A DNA stretch of 56,276 bases. It comes from Actinomycetota bacterium (lineage in GTDB: Bacteria > Actinomycetota > Acidimicrobiia > Acidimicrobiales > Ilumatobacteraceae). The notes beneath the pieces were generated by a model. That model had not been told where the DNA came from, searched no databases, and worked only from the letters and a program-made list of their open reading frames with translations. A program made the translations under genes and the position numbers. Location: NCBI GenBank assembly GCA_026393475.1, contig JAPLAA010000012.1, positions 1-56,276 on the forward strand, given 5' to 3'. This document shows positions 18,564 through 26,989 of this stretch, piece after piece; position 1 is the stretch's first letter; the number at the start of each line of letters is the position of its first letter.

Positions 18564-19880
18564 ATGTCCACGGTCGTCGACGATCCCGTCGTGGATCCAC
18601 CCGAGATCTCCGACGAGGAGATCCTCACGCGTTGCCGCGACATCGAAGTGCAACGACGAGCGATGCTCGCCGAACACATCCGACTCATGCGCGAGCTCGA
18701 GGTGCGCAAGCTCTACTACGCCGACGGTCATCGTGATCTCGCCGGGTACGGGCGAGCCGAGTTCCGGTGGGCCGACCGCGATGCGAAAGCACACCGCGAT
18801 CTCGAGCGGCTCTGCCGCACCTGCCCGCAAGTGCTCGACGCGTTGACGATCGGTCGGGTCGGCGGCGCGCAGGTGTTCCTGCTCGCACGCCTCGCCCGTG
18901 CACCGCGTGTCGGGATCTATGTGGCGGAGCAGATCGACGACTTCCTCGACCACGCCGCGAAGCTGTCGTTCCTCGCGTTCGAGCAGTACGTGATCGCCTG
19001 GAAGTGCCTCATGGATCAGGACGGGCCCGATCCGGACCGCGCTCATCGCAATCGGAAGGCGTCGCTCGGGCAGACCGGGTTGACGGGCAAGTTCGACGTC
19101 GAAGGGCCGGCATCGGATCATGTGCGGTTGAAGGCGATGCTCTCCCATTTCGAGGAGATCGAGTTCCGCCGCGACTGGGCAGTCGCCAAAGCGATCCACG
19201 GTGACGACGTGTCCGCGGACAAGCTCGCCCGCACCGCGACGCAGCGCCGGTACGACGCCTTCCAGGAACTGCTCCGGCATGTCACGTTGCCGAAGATGGT
19301 CGACCCCGACCTCCAGGACGGCGACACGACCGATGCGGTGGACGAGAGTCCGGAACCGGACGGGCCGGTGACGACGGTGTTGAACATCGTGATCGACGCC
19401 GAGTCAGCGGTGCACGGCCTCGAGCAGTTGCTCGGCATTTCGTCGATGGCTCCTGTGCGGTCGCCGTTCGGGCCGGATCGGGCGTTCTGTCAGACCCTCG
19501 ACGGCGATCCCATCGCCTTGCGGGATGCAGTCCTCGCCGGGCTCGCCGGCAAGATCCGGATCGTCCTGCGGGGCAAGGACGGTTTGCCGACCGCGATGTC
19601 GTCCGCGCAACGGTTGTTCACCGGTGCGATCCGCGACGCCGTCCTCATGACCGCCACATACTGCACCAGCGACGGATGCATCGTCCCCGCCACGAAATGC
19701 CAGACCGATCACCTGACCCCCGCCTCGCAAGGTGGCGAGACCTGCGTCTGCAACGGCGGGCTCGCGTGCGGGCATCACAACCGATGGCGCTACCTCGCCA
19801 AGGTGAAAGTCCGGCGACTCGCCGACGGGATCATCGCCACGTTCCGGCCGGACGGCACGCGTATCGCACCACCCCTCTGA
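18564..19880 (+). CDS. DUF222 / HNH endonuclease (13E12 repeat family)
   Basis: 438-aa protein of the actinobacterial DUF222-HNH family. Residues ~20-330 are the helical DUF222 region (RDIEVQRRAMLAEHIRLMRE onward). The HNH finger near residues 375-425 has C-T-S-D-G-C, CQTDHLTPASQGGETC and ACGHHNRWR. The family is multicopy and repeat-like in Actinobacteria, and its job is unknown. The start is the ATG 7 nt after AAGGAG; an ATG two codons earlier sits too close to that site. A leader of roughly 100-160 nt runs from the TAGGAT-bearing repeats. Confidence 0.85.
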   Translation: MSTVVDDPVVDPPEISDEEILTRCRDIEVQRRAMLAEHIRLMRELEVRKLYYADGHRDLAGYGRAEFRWADRDAKAHRDLERLCRTCPQVLDALTIGRVGGAQVFLLARLARAPRVGIYVAEQIDDFLDHAAKLSFLAFEQYVIAWKCLMDQDGPDPDRAHRNRKASLGQTGLTGKFDVEGPASDHVRLKAMLSHFEEIEFRRDWAVAKAIHGDDVSADKLARTATQRRYDAFQELLRHVTLPKMVDPDLQDGDTTDAVDESPEPDGPVTTVLNIVIDAESAVHGLEQLLGISSMAPVRSPFGPDRAFCQTLDGDPIALRDAVLAGLAGKIRIVLRGKDGLPTAMSSAQRLFTGAIRDAVLMTATYCTSDGCIVPATKCQTDHLTPASQGGETCVCNGGLACGHHNRWRYLAKVKVRRLADGIIATFRPDGTRIAPPL

Positions 19881-19944
19881 CCCGACCGTGAACCGAACCG
19901 AGTGCGAACGAGGCCCGGCAGGGCCCGTACGAACACGCCCCGAC

Positions 19945-21204
19945 TCAGGTTGGTCGGCGTCGGGGCGGGTCGTCGGTGAGGAGCCTCGCCGCGCGGTCGT
20001 AGGTGAGGTAGTTCCACGCCCAGTTGACGAGCACGTTGGCCCGATTGCGGAAGCCCATGAGGTACACGAGGTGCAGACCCAACCAACTCACCCAGCCGAG
20101 GAACCCGCTCAGACGGCGACCGCCCGGGAAGTCGACGACGGCCTCGTGCCGGCCGATGGTGGCCATCGAACCCTTGTCGACATAGCGGAACGGCTCGGTG
20201 GGGCGCCCGGCGAGCCGGTGACCGATCTGGCGCGCCACGTGTCGGCCACCTTGGATGGCCGGTTGCGCCACCTGCGGCAGCGGCGTGTCGCGATCAGCGG
20301 CGACGTCGCCGATCGCGAAGATCTCCGGCCGCTCCGGTACGGCCAGGTCGAGGCCGACGACGATGCGACCACCGCGACCGAGCTCGACGCCGAGGGTCGC
20401 CGCCAGCGGGTGGGCGCGCACACCGGCGGCCCACACCAGCGTCTGCGCGGTGATGCGGTCGCCGTTGCCGAGCACGACCTCCTCGGGCGTCACCGACGCC
20501 ACACCGGTGCCCGTCACCACCTCCACGCCCACCTTCGCCAGGCTCGTCCGGGCGTGCTCGCTGCTCGCCTCGCTGAACGACGCGAGCAGGCGCTCGCCGG
20601 CCTCCACCAGCACCACGCGGGCCCGGCGCACGTCGAGCTGCGGGAAGTCCTTCGCGAGCACCTTGGTGAACAGCTCCATCAGACCGCCGGCCATCTCCAC
20701 GCCGGTGGGGCCACCGCCACACACCACCACGTCGAGCGCACCCCGGGCCACGAGCGACGGATCGGTCGACGCGGCCTCGAACCTGCCGATCACGTGCTGT
20801 CGCAGCGCGACCGCGTCGGCGGCGGACTTCAGGGGGAACGCGTGCTCGTCCACGCCCGGCACGCCGAACGACGTGGTGACAGCGCCCACGGCCATGACGA
20901 GCGTGTCGTACTCGATCGGGCCGCCGGCGTCGGTGTGCACCAGCCGTGCCTCGGCATCGACGCCGGTCACCCGCGCCATGCGTACGGTCACGTTGCGCTG
21001 CTTGCGGAAGATGCCGCGCACCGCGTAGGCGATGTCGTCGACGTCGAGGCCCGCCGTGGCCACTTGGTACAGCAGCGGTTGGAAGGTGTGGAAGTTGTGG
21101 GCGTCGACGAGCACGACGTCGACGGGTTCGTCGCGCAGCCCCTTCACAACGGCCAGGCCGCCGAACCCGGCGCCGATCACGACCACCCGGTGTCGGCGCT
21201 GCAC
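19945..21204 (-). CDS. ndh: Type II NADH dehydrogenase (FAD-dependent)
   Basis: 419-aa single-subunit NADH:quinone oxidoreductase that feeds electrons to quinone without pumping protons. The FAD dinucleotide fold is VVVIGAGFGGLAVVKGLRD at the N-terminus, and QPLLYQVATAGLDVDDIAY is an NDH-2 mark. The NADH fold is DVVVCGGGPTGVEMAGGLME, IFAIGDVA is the FAD-closing strand, and WVSWLGLHLVYLMGFRNRAN is the C-terminal membrane anchor. GTG start 2 nt after the HAD-phosphatase stop, with GGGAG upstream: a two-gene operon. Confidence 0.92.
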   Translation of the reverse strand: MQRRHRVVVIGAGFGGLAVVKGLRDEPVDVVLVDAHNFHTFQPLLYQVATAGLDVDDIAYAVRGIFRKQRNVTVRMARVTGVDAEARLVHTDAGGPIEYDTLVMAVGAVTTSFGVPGVDEHAFPLKSAADAVALRQHVIGRFEAASTDPSLVARGALDVVVCGGGPTGVEMAGGLMELFTKVLAKDFPQLDVRRARVVLVEAGERLLASFSEASSEHARTSLAKVGVEVVTGTGVASVTPEEVVLGNGDRITAQTLVWAAGVRAHPLAATLGVELGRGGRIVVGLDLAVPERPEIFAIGDVAADRDTPLPQVAQPAIQGGRHVARQIGHRLAGRPTEPFRYVDKGSMATIGRHEAVVDFPGGRRLSGFLGWVSWLGLHLVYLMGFRNRANVLVNWAWNYLTYDRAARLLTDDPPRRRPT

Positions 21205-21206
21205 CG

Positions 21207-22013
21207 TCAGGCTCCCGCGCCGTCGGCGAGGAGCCGCTCGATCACGACGGCCACGCCGTCGTCGAGGTTGCTGAGCGTCACCTCGTCCGCGAGATCGCGT
21301 GTGGCGGGATGGGCGTTGGCCATCGCCACCGCGTGGCCGGCCCACTGGAGCATCTCGTGATCGTTGAACTCGTCGCCGAAGGCCACCACGTCGGCCGCGT
21401 CGACGCCCAGCTGCTCGCACAGGAACGTCAGGCCGGTGGCCTTGTCGATGCCGGCCACACCCACCTCCACGCAGTCGGCGCCCATGTGGGTGACCGACAC
21501 GTCGTGACCGAGGATCGTGGGCAGCAGACCGAGCAGCTCGTGTGCGCCGTAGCGGTCGTGGAACACCATCAGTTTGATCGCCTCGGTCGCGCCGGCGGCG
21601 GCCTCGAGCACGTCGTCCGTCGGTGGGGTGGGCGTGGGAGCAGGCATCCGCTCGGCGAATCCGCGTTCGTGTGCGAAGCCGGCGTCGGTCGCCAAGGCGA
21701 ACCGGTAGTGCGGGTCGATCGAGCGCAACCGCTCGACCACACCGGTGGCCAGACCGATCTCGAACCGCACTGTGCGCAGCACGTGCTGATCGGGCAACGT
21801 GGCCACCACCGACCCGTTGGCCATCACGCCGTGCGTGACGGCGCTGCTCAACTGCGGCATCAGCAGGTCGACCATGAACGGCGGTCGACCCGTGGCGAGC
21901 ACCACGTACCACCCGGCGTCACGGGCCGCCTGCAGGGCCCGCACACTTCGCCCGGACACCTGCCCGTGGTGGCCGAGAAGGGTGCCGTCGAGATCGGTGG
22001 CGAGCAGCCGCAT
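21207..22013 (-). CDS. Cof-type HAD-IIB phosphatase
   Basis: 268-aa cytoplasmic phosphatase. HAD motif I is ATDLDGTLLG at the N-terminus, motif II is VLATGRPP, the lysine motif lies in GIDKATGLTFL, and motif IV is VVAFGDEFNDHEML. The cap (residues ~90-190) is of the Cof/IIB type. Such enzymes dephosphorylate sugar phosphates, FMN or PLP with loose specificity. Co-transcribed with ndh, 2 nt downstream. CAGACT at 6 nt upstream may be a leaderless -10. Confidence 0.88.
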   Translation of the reverse strand: MRLLATDLDGTLLGHHGQVSGRSVRALQAARDAGWYVVLATGRPPFMVDLLMPQLSSAVTHGVMANGSVVATLPDQHVLRTVRFEIGLATGVVERLRSIDPHYRFALATDAGFAHERGFAERMPAPTPTPPTDDVLEAAAGATEAIKLMVFHDRYGAHELLGLLPTILGHDVSVTHMGADCVEVGVAGIDKATGLTFLCEQLGVDAADVVAFGDEFNDHEMLQWAGHAVAMANAHPATRDLADEVTLSNLDDGVAVVIERLLADGAGA

Positions 22014-22058
22014 GCACCCAGTCTGGCCGGTGGTTCCGGCGAGCGCGGCGGTCGCGTG

Positions 22059-23093
22059 TCACTCGCTGCGCATCAGCTCCACGAGCTTGCGCCGCCACTC
22101 GACGCCGCACTTGTCGGCCTGCACGCTCACCAGGGTCGTCTGGTCGAGCGGCATCACGCCGGGCACCTGCTCGAGCATCACCTTGTCCTCGGCGCCGATG
22201 GCCATGTCGAAGCGCAGCACCTCGTCGGACGGGACGGTGAAGTCGTCGTTGCGCCACACCACGAACGTGAAGTACGAGGTGACGTCGTCGATCGGCGTCG
22301 ACAGCAGCAACAGGATGTGCTCGAGGCCGGTGTGGTAGGCGATCGTGCTGCGAACGTCGAACGGCAGGTGGAAGCCGGTGCTCATCTTGCGCTCGACGAC
22401 ATCACCGGTCTGGCCGCTGACAGCGGTCCCGCCTGCGGTGTTGTTGGCCCGCACCTCGTAGGTGTAGCCGTACCAGCCGTGGTCGAGTTCGTGCAGGTCG
22501 AGCTTCGGGATACGCGTGTCCTGGGCGATGCCGAACGTGCCGAGGTGCACCCACGGGAAGTGCGAGAAGTCGAGGAAGTTGTCGGTCATGCGCGCTGCGC
22601 AGGTGCGCCACAGCTCGACCGGTGTGTTGAGTCGGCGGAACGACGGGTCGTCGTCCTGCGGGATCACGGGCAGCTCGTGCGCCGGGGTGCCGAGGCACAG
22701 CCACACCAACCCGTACTTCTGCTGCACGTGCACCGTCGAGAGATGGGCGCGGGGCGGCGGCGGCACGTCCTCGTTCGCCGAGGGCACGCGCACGCAGGTG
22801 CCGCTGTCGCCGAAGGTCCACCCGTGGTACGGGCACACCAGGCACCCGTCCTTCACGTAGCCCTTGCTCAGAGGGGCTTCGCGGTGCGGGCAGCGGTCGG
22901 GCGCCGCGACGATGTCGCCCGAGGGCGACCGGTACAGCACGACCTTGGTACCGAGCAGGGTGACGGGCACGGGGTGCACGGTCACGTCGGGCACCCGGGC
23001 GACGGGGTACCACGCGTCGCGCAGGGCGGGGTTCTCGCAGAACGTGGACGTGGGTCCGACTTCGGGCGGTGCGTCAGGGGTGGGCAGCGGCAT
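22059..23093 (-). CDS. Rieske non-heme iron oxygenase, vanillate/phthalate oxygenase-like
   Basis: 344-aa oxygenase subunit. The Rieske cluster is CPHREAPLSKGYVKDG then CPYHGWTFGD (C-x-H and C-x2-H, about residues 70-95). The mononuclear iron site is DNFLDFSHFPWVH (D-x2-H-x4-H, about 190). Relatives remove O- or N-methyl groups or hydroxylate rings with electrons from a separate reductase; no reductase gene is seen in the window. Its ATG and a possible ATG of the divergent amidohydrolase share the same CATG, so they either use internal starts or a compact shared promoter. AAAGG 9 nt upstream can serve as ribosome site. Confidence 0.9.
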   Translation of the reverse strand: MPLPTPDAPPEVGPTSTFCENPALRDAWYPVARVPDVTVHPVPVTLLGTKVVLYRSPSGDIVAAPDRCPHREAPLSKGYVKDGCLVCPYHGWTFGDSGTCVRVPSANEDVPPPPRAHLSTVHVQQKYGLVWLCLGTPAHELPVIPQDDDPSFRRLNTPVELWRTCAARMTDNFLDFSHFPWVHLGTFGIAQDTRIPKLDLHELDHGWYGYTYEVRANNTAGGTAVSGQTGDVVERKMSTGFHLPFDVRSTIAYHTGLEHILLLLSTPIDDVTSYFTFVVWRNDDFTVPSDEVLRFDMAIGAEDKVMLEQVPGVMPLDQTTLVSVQADKCGVEWRRKLVELMRSE

Positions 23094-23169
23094 GGTGTGG
23101 CAACCTTTCGAGGTGACGGATCCTGCAGGTGTTGACGGGGACGGCGGCCGCGAGGCCGACGCAGATCGT

Positions 23170-24507
23170 GTGCGATGCATCGTGCGTGGTGCCGATGTCG
23201 TGACGATGAACGACGTGCGAAACGTGGTGCGCGACGGGGGTGTCGCGATCGCCGGCGATCGCATCGTCGCGGTCGACGACTTCGAGACGCTCCGTGCCGC
23301 ACACCCGGCGGCCGAGGTGATCGGTGACGGGACGGGCATCGTCACCCCCGGCTACGTGAACGCGCACCAGCACCTCACCGGCGACCGGTTGATCCAGTCG
23401 TGCATCCCCGACGCGATCGACTCGCAGGAGGCGATCTTCGGCTGGGCCGTGCCGGTGCACTCGGCCCACACCGGCGACGACGACGAGCTGTCGGCGATGC
23501 TCGGCTCGATCGCCGCGGTGATGAACGGCATCACGTGCACCGTGGAGGCCGGCACGGTGGCCCATCCCGAGCGGGTGGCGGCGGGCATCGGCGCCGTCGG
23601 CATGCGAGCCACGCTCGGGCAGTGGGGCTGGGACGTCGACGGCGTGCCGTTCGGCGCGCCCGCGGCCGAGGTGCTCGCCCGGCAGGAGGCACAGCTCGAC
23701 GCGATGCCCGCCGGCGGTCTGGTGGAGGGGTGGGTGACCCTGGTCGGCCACGACCTGATGACCGACGAGCTGGCGGTCGGGGCGAGCGATCTCGCCCGCC
23801 GCCGCGGCGTGGGTATCACGTTCCACATCTCGCCCCACGCGGGCGATGCGGTGAGCTATCTGGCTCGCACCGGCAAGCGTCCGCTCGACCATCTGGCGAG
23901 CCTCGGTGTACTCGGACCGCACGTGCTGTTGGCCCATGCCGTGCACCTCGACCAGGTGGAGGTCGATCTGGCGCTCGAGCACGACGTCGCCATCGCGTCG
24001 TGCCCGTGGGCGTACCTGCGCCTGGCGCAGGGGTTCCTGATGAACCAGCGACACGGGGAGTTCCTGGCCCGCGGCGGACGGCTCGCGCTCGGCTGCGACG
24101 CCGAGAACGCCGGCGATGCGGTCGACGTGTTGCGCGCGGGTGCGCTGCTGGTGGGCGTGGTGCGCGACAGCGCCAGCGACCCGTACTCGCTCACCGCCCA
24201 CGATGCGCTCGCACTGGCCACCATCGGCGGGGCACGGGCCATCGGCAAGGGCGATGTGATCGGATCGATCGAGGTGGGCAAGCAGGCCGACCTGGTGGTG
24301 CACTCCACGAGGGGCCCGCAGTTCACGCCCCGCGGCACCGATCCCGTGCGGCAGCTGGTGTGGGCGAGCGACGGCCGCTCGGTGGAGCACGTGCTGGTGG
24401 CCGGTCGTCAGGTGGTGCGCGACGGGCGCTGCGCGACCGTCGACCTCGACCTGCTCCGCGACGAGGCCCGCAGTCGGCGGGACCGTCTCCTCGAGGCGCA
24501 CGGCTAG
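23170..24507 (+). CDS. Amidohydrolase/deaminase (cytosine-deaminase / TrzN / SsnA-like)
   Basis: About 445-aa metal-dependent hydrolase acting on a C-N (or C-Cl) bond of a ring substrate. Composite-domain start RGADVVTMND; GYVNAHQHLTGD (HxH). Metal and catalytic residues follow in GITFHISPHAG (His), LLAHAVHLDQ (His) and LALGCDAENAGD (Asp). The family includes cytosine, 8-oxoguanine and creatinine deaminases and triazine hydrolases. The frame is open upstream to ATG 23092, but that codon overlaps the divergent Rieske start; I favour GTG at the listed start because the conserved sequence begins there. A GTG at 23113 is also possible. The pairing with a Rieske gene suggests a common pathway. Confidence 0.8.
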   Translation: MRCIVRGADVVTMNDVRNVVRDGGVAIAGDRIVAVDDFETLRAAHPAAEVIGDGTGIVTPGYVNAHQHLTGDRLIQSCIPDAIDSQEAIFGWAVPVHSAHTGDDDELSAMLGSIAAVMNGITCTVEAGTVAHPERVAAGIGAVGMRATLGQWGWDVDGVPFGAPAAEVLARQEAQLDAMPAGGLVEGWVTLVGHDLMTDELAVGASDLARRRGVGITFHISPHAGDAVSYLARTGKRPLDHLASLGVLGPHVLLAHAVHLDQVEVDLALEHDVAIASCPWAYLRLAQGFLMNQRHGEFLARGGRLALGCDAENAGDAVDVLRAGALLVGVVRDSASDPYSLTAHDALALATIGGARAIGKGDVIGSIEVGKQADLVVHSTRGPQFTPRGTDPVRQLVWASDGRSVEHVLVAGRQVVRDGRCATVDLDLLRDEARSRRDRLLEAHG

Positions 24508-24522
24508 AGCCTAGGCGACCAT

Positions 24523-24557
24523 GCGGGGCTTGGTCAGACCATCAGTCCAAGCCCCGC
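24523..24557. repeat. Perfect 11-bp inverted repeat enclosing the GntR site
   Basis: GCGGGGCTTGG and CCAAGCCCCGC flank 13 nt; the operator core lies mostly in the loop. Without a T-run it is not a typical terminator, but it could end transcription from the amidohydrolase 16 nt upstream. Confidence 0.6.
24531..24549 (+). promoter_or_regulatory. GntR/FadR-type operator, site 1
   Basis: TGGTCAGACCATCAGTCCA, containing the palindrome TGGTC-A-GACCA. Exactly the same 19 bp stand upstream of the VOC-gntR operon (site 2), in the same orientation to the gene. It covers about -47 to -29 of the predicted transcript start. Confidence 0.75.
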
Positions 24558-24565
24558 GTGCGTGC

Positions 24566-24571
24566 TAGTTT
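24566..24571 (+). promoter_or_regulatory. Leaderless -10 box of the VOC-VOC-SnoaL-AKR operon
   Basis: TAGTTT, 6 nt before the ATG. The GntR site would overlap the -35 area. Confidence 0.5.
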
Positions 24572-24577
24572 GCGGTC

Positions 24578-25066
24578 ATGAAGCCGAACACATTGATCTT
24601 CGTCGACTTTCCCTCGGACGATGTCGAAGCCTGCGCCGCGTTCTACGGCAAGGTGTTCGGCTGGATGGTCGAGGGCCGTCCCACCGGCGTGTTCCACCGT
24701 GGCGTTCCCGGCGGGTACTTCCCGTTGGAGGACGGCAGCGACTCCACCGTCGGCAACCTCCACGTCGGGTTCGCCGATGTCGGCAACTACCGGCCGCATC
24801 CCGACCCGGCCGGCACCGAGCCCCGCACCGTCGCCACCGGTGGGCGAGGCGTGCGCGTGTGGGTCCTCGTGAGCGACGACGACAACGAGGACGCGATCCT
24901 CGAGCGTGCGGAGGCCGAGGGGGCCGAAGTGCTCTGGCGGCACCACTACTGGGCCGAGTTCAATGGCTTCAACGGCGCCTTCCGTGACCCCTGGGGCACG
25001 GAAGTGGTCCTGTGGACCAAGGGCGGCGACAGCCCCGTGATCCCGGAAGGCCACACCAGTGAGTGA
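24578..25066 (+). CDS. VOC family protein (glyoxalase/bleomycin-resistance fold), first of operon
   Basis: 162 aa with one clear vicinal-oxygen-chelate module: FVDFPSDDVEACAAFYGKVF at the start, LHVGFADV in the middle and GTEVVLWT at the end. The usual first metal His is missing (a Leu/Ile/Phe strand instead), so it may be a binding protein or need a partner. Its stop overlaps the next gene by 8 nt. Heads a four-gene operon under GntR site 1. Confidence 0.85.
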   Translation: MKPNTLIFVDFPSDDVEACAAFYGKVFGWMVEGRPTGVFHRGVPGGYFPLEDGSDSTVGNLHVGFADVGNYRPHPDPAGTEPRTVATGGRGVRVWVLVSDDDNEDAILERAEAEGAEVLWRHHYWAEFNGFNGAFRDPWGTEVVLWTKGGDSPVIPEGHTSE

Positions 25067-25601
25067 CACGCAGCAACCATCGTCAGGTCAGCCCGGACTG
25101 CCCGAGGGCGTCTACACCGGCGTCGCCCACGAGGGCGCGTTGACGGAGACCCACTCGTTGCGGCCCACCGCGGTCCGCTGGACACACATCGCCTTGCCGT
25201 CGACCGACATCGACGCCAGCATCGCGTGGTACGAGGACTTCACGCCGCTGCGGCTGCTCGACCGTCGCGAGGACGCCGACGGCTACGGCGCCTGGCTCGG
25301 CCACCCCGACATGGCCGACAAGCCGTTCATCCTCGTCCTGGTCAGCTTCTTCAAGGACCAGGACAAGGGCCAGCAGCCGATCATGGCGCCGTTCGCCCAC
25401 ATCGGCATGGAGATGCCCACCAAGGCCGACGTCGATGCGATCGCCGAGAAGGGCAAGGCCGCCGGCTGCCTCGCCTGGCCGCCCACGCTGATGCCCGACC
25501 CGATCGGCTACATCTGCGCCCTCAAGGACCCCGACGGCAACATGATCGAGTTCTCCTTCGATCAGGGTGTGTACGAAAAGGCCCAGGAGGTCTGGGGCTG
25601 A
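25059..25601 (+). CDS. VOC family protein, second of operon
   Basis: 180-aa vicinal-oxygen-chelate enzyme. The likely metal triad is complete: His in RWTHIALPS, His in FAHIGMEMP, and Glu in DPDGNMIEFSFD. Such H-H-E sites bind Fe, Mn or Ni in extradiol dioxygenases, glyoxalases and epimerases. The first ~38 residues are a disordered Ser/Gln/Gly-rich extension. GTG start within the end of the previous gene; its stop and the next ATG share one base. Reaction not inferable. Confidence 0.85.
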   Translation: MSDTQQPSSGQPGLPEGVYTGVAHEGALTETHSLRPTAVRWTHIALPSTDIDASIAWYEDFTPLRLLDRREDADGYGAWLGHPDMADKPFILVLVSFFKDQDKGQQPIMAPFAHIGMEMPTKADVDAIAEKGKAAGCLAWPPTLMPDPIGYICALKDPDGNMIEFSFDQGVYEKAQEVWG

Positions 25602-25987
25602 TGACCCCCGGCAGCCCTCGTGAGGTCTGCACGTCGTACCTCGCCTCGTTCGCCATGGGTGACCCGGAGCGCGTCGTCGCCCACGTCACCGACGACTTCG
25701 TGAACGAGCACACCGCCGCACTCGGCAGCGGATGCGAGGGCAAGCCCGAGTACGCGCGCCGGGTGCCGAACTTCCTGGCGTCGATGCCGCAGCTGCGGTA
25801 CGAGGTCGAAGACGTGGTGGCCGACGGCGACCGGGTGGTCGTCGCGTACACGCTGCACACCCACGTCAACGACCGCGATGTCGCCGTGCGCGGCATGATG
25901 CGGTTCCTGGTGCGCGACGGGCTGATCGCGAAGCGCACCGACTACTGGGACAGCCTCGTGTTCCAGCAACAGGCCGGGATGGTCTGA
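25601..25987 (+). CDS. SnoaL-like / NTF2-fold protein
   Basis: 128 aa with the cone-shaped SnoaL/NTF2 pattern: REVCTSYLASFAMGDPERVV, then HVTDDFVNEHTAALG, and a closing sheet VVVAYTLHTHVNDRDVAVRG. Members are cyclases, isomerases, dehydratases or ligand binders for small ring compounds. Start ATG overlaps the previous stop by one base (TGATG). Its operon partners suggest turnover of a ring-derived intermediate. Confidence 0.8.
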   Translation: MTPGSPREVCTSYLASFAMGDPERVVAHVTDDFVNEHTAALGSGCEGKPEYARRVPNFLASMPQLRYEVEDVVADGDRVVVAYTLHTHVNDRDVAVRGMMRFLVRDGLIAKRTDYWDSLVFQQQAGMV

Positions 25988-25992
25988 CGCCG

Positions 25993-26988
25993 GTGACGAT
26001 CGGCCTCCGATCCCTGGGGCACCGAGGTCTCCAGGTGAGCGAGCTCGCGTTGGGGGCGATGATGTTCGGGCGGTGGGGAAACACCGACGTGGCCGAGTGC
26101 CACCGGATGGTGCACCGGGCGATCGATGCCGGCATCACGCTCGTCGACACCGCCGACATGTACGACGACGGCGCCTCCGAGGAGATCCTCGGTGCGGCGC
26201 TCGTGGGTCGGCGTGACCGCGTGGTGCTCGCCACCAAGGTCGGCAACCCGATGGGTGGCGATCCCGCGCGGTCCGGGCTGTCGCGCCGCTGGATCGAACA
26301 GGCCTGCGACGACAGCCTCCGCCGGCTGCAGGTCGACCACATCGACCTCTACCAGATGCACCGTCCCGACCCGGCCACGCCGATCGAGGAGTCGCTGGAG
26401 GCCTTCGACTGTCTGGTCAGCTCCGGCAAGGTGGGCGCGATCGGCACGTCGACGTTCAGTGCAGCGCAGCTCGACGAGCTGCACACGCTCGCGGGCGGCC
26501 GCGCATGGGCCCGCCCGACGAGCGAGCAACCGCCCTATTCCGCCCTCGCCCGAGGCATCGAGACGGAGGTGCTTCCCGCCCTGCGTCGCTGGGACGTGGG
26601 CGCGATCGTGTGGGCGCCGCTCAACGGTGGCTGGCTCACCGGCAAGTACCAGCAGGTCGACGGCGACACGACCGATGCGCAGTCACGGGCGCAGCGCCAG
26701 CCCGACCACTTCGACCATCGCGACGAGGCGATGCGCACCGAGAAGCGCTCGCTCGTGGCGCAGCTCATCGCGATCGCCGACGAGCACGGCATGTCACTGC
26801 CGCAGCTCGCCCTCGCGTTCGTGCTCGACGACCCAGCGGTGAGTGCGGCGATCGTCGGGCCGCGCACGTACGAGCAGCTCGATCAGCTGCTCACGCTCGG
26901 TCCGCTCGCGCTGCCCGAGGGCGTGCGAGCGGCGATCGACGCGGTGGTCGCCCCCGGCCGCAACGTCAACTCCGCCGACGCCGGCTGA
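25993..26988 (+). CDS. Aldo/keto reductase
   Basis: 331-aa NADPH-dependent oxidoreductase with the full catalytic tetrad: Asp and Tyr in LVDTADMYDDGASEE (about residues 47-52), Lys in VVLATKVGNP (about 80) and His in LYQMHRPDP (about 115). The C-terminal AAIVGPRTYEQLDQ binds the adenosine phosphate. GTG start 5 nt after the SnoaL-like stop; last gene of the operon. It ends one base short of the stop of the converging oxidoreductase gene, so two operons of the same putative regulon meet tail to tail. Confidence 0.9.
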   Translation: MTIGLRSLGHRGLQVSELALGAMMFGRWGNTDVAECHRMVHRAIDAGITLVDTADMYDDGASEEILGAALVGRRDRVVLATKVGNPMGGDPARSGLSRRWIEQACDDSLRRLQVDHIDLYQMHRPDPATPIEESLEAFDCLVSSGKVGAIGTSTFSAAQLDELHTLAGGRAWARPTSEQPPYSALARGIETEVLPALRRWDVGAIVWAPLNGGWLTGKYQQVDGDTTDAQSRAQRQPDHFDHRDEAMRTEKRSLVAQLIAIADEHGMSLPQLALAFVLDDPAVSAAIVGPRTYEQLDQLLTLGPLALPEGVRAAIDAVVAPGRNVNSADAG

Positions 26989-26989
26989 C

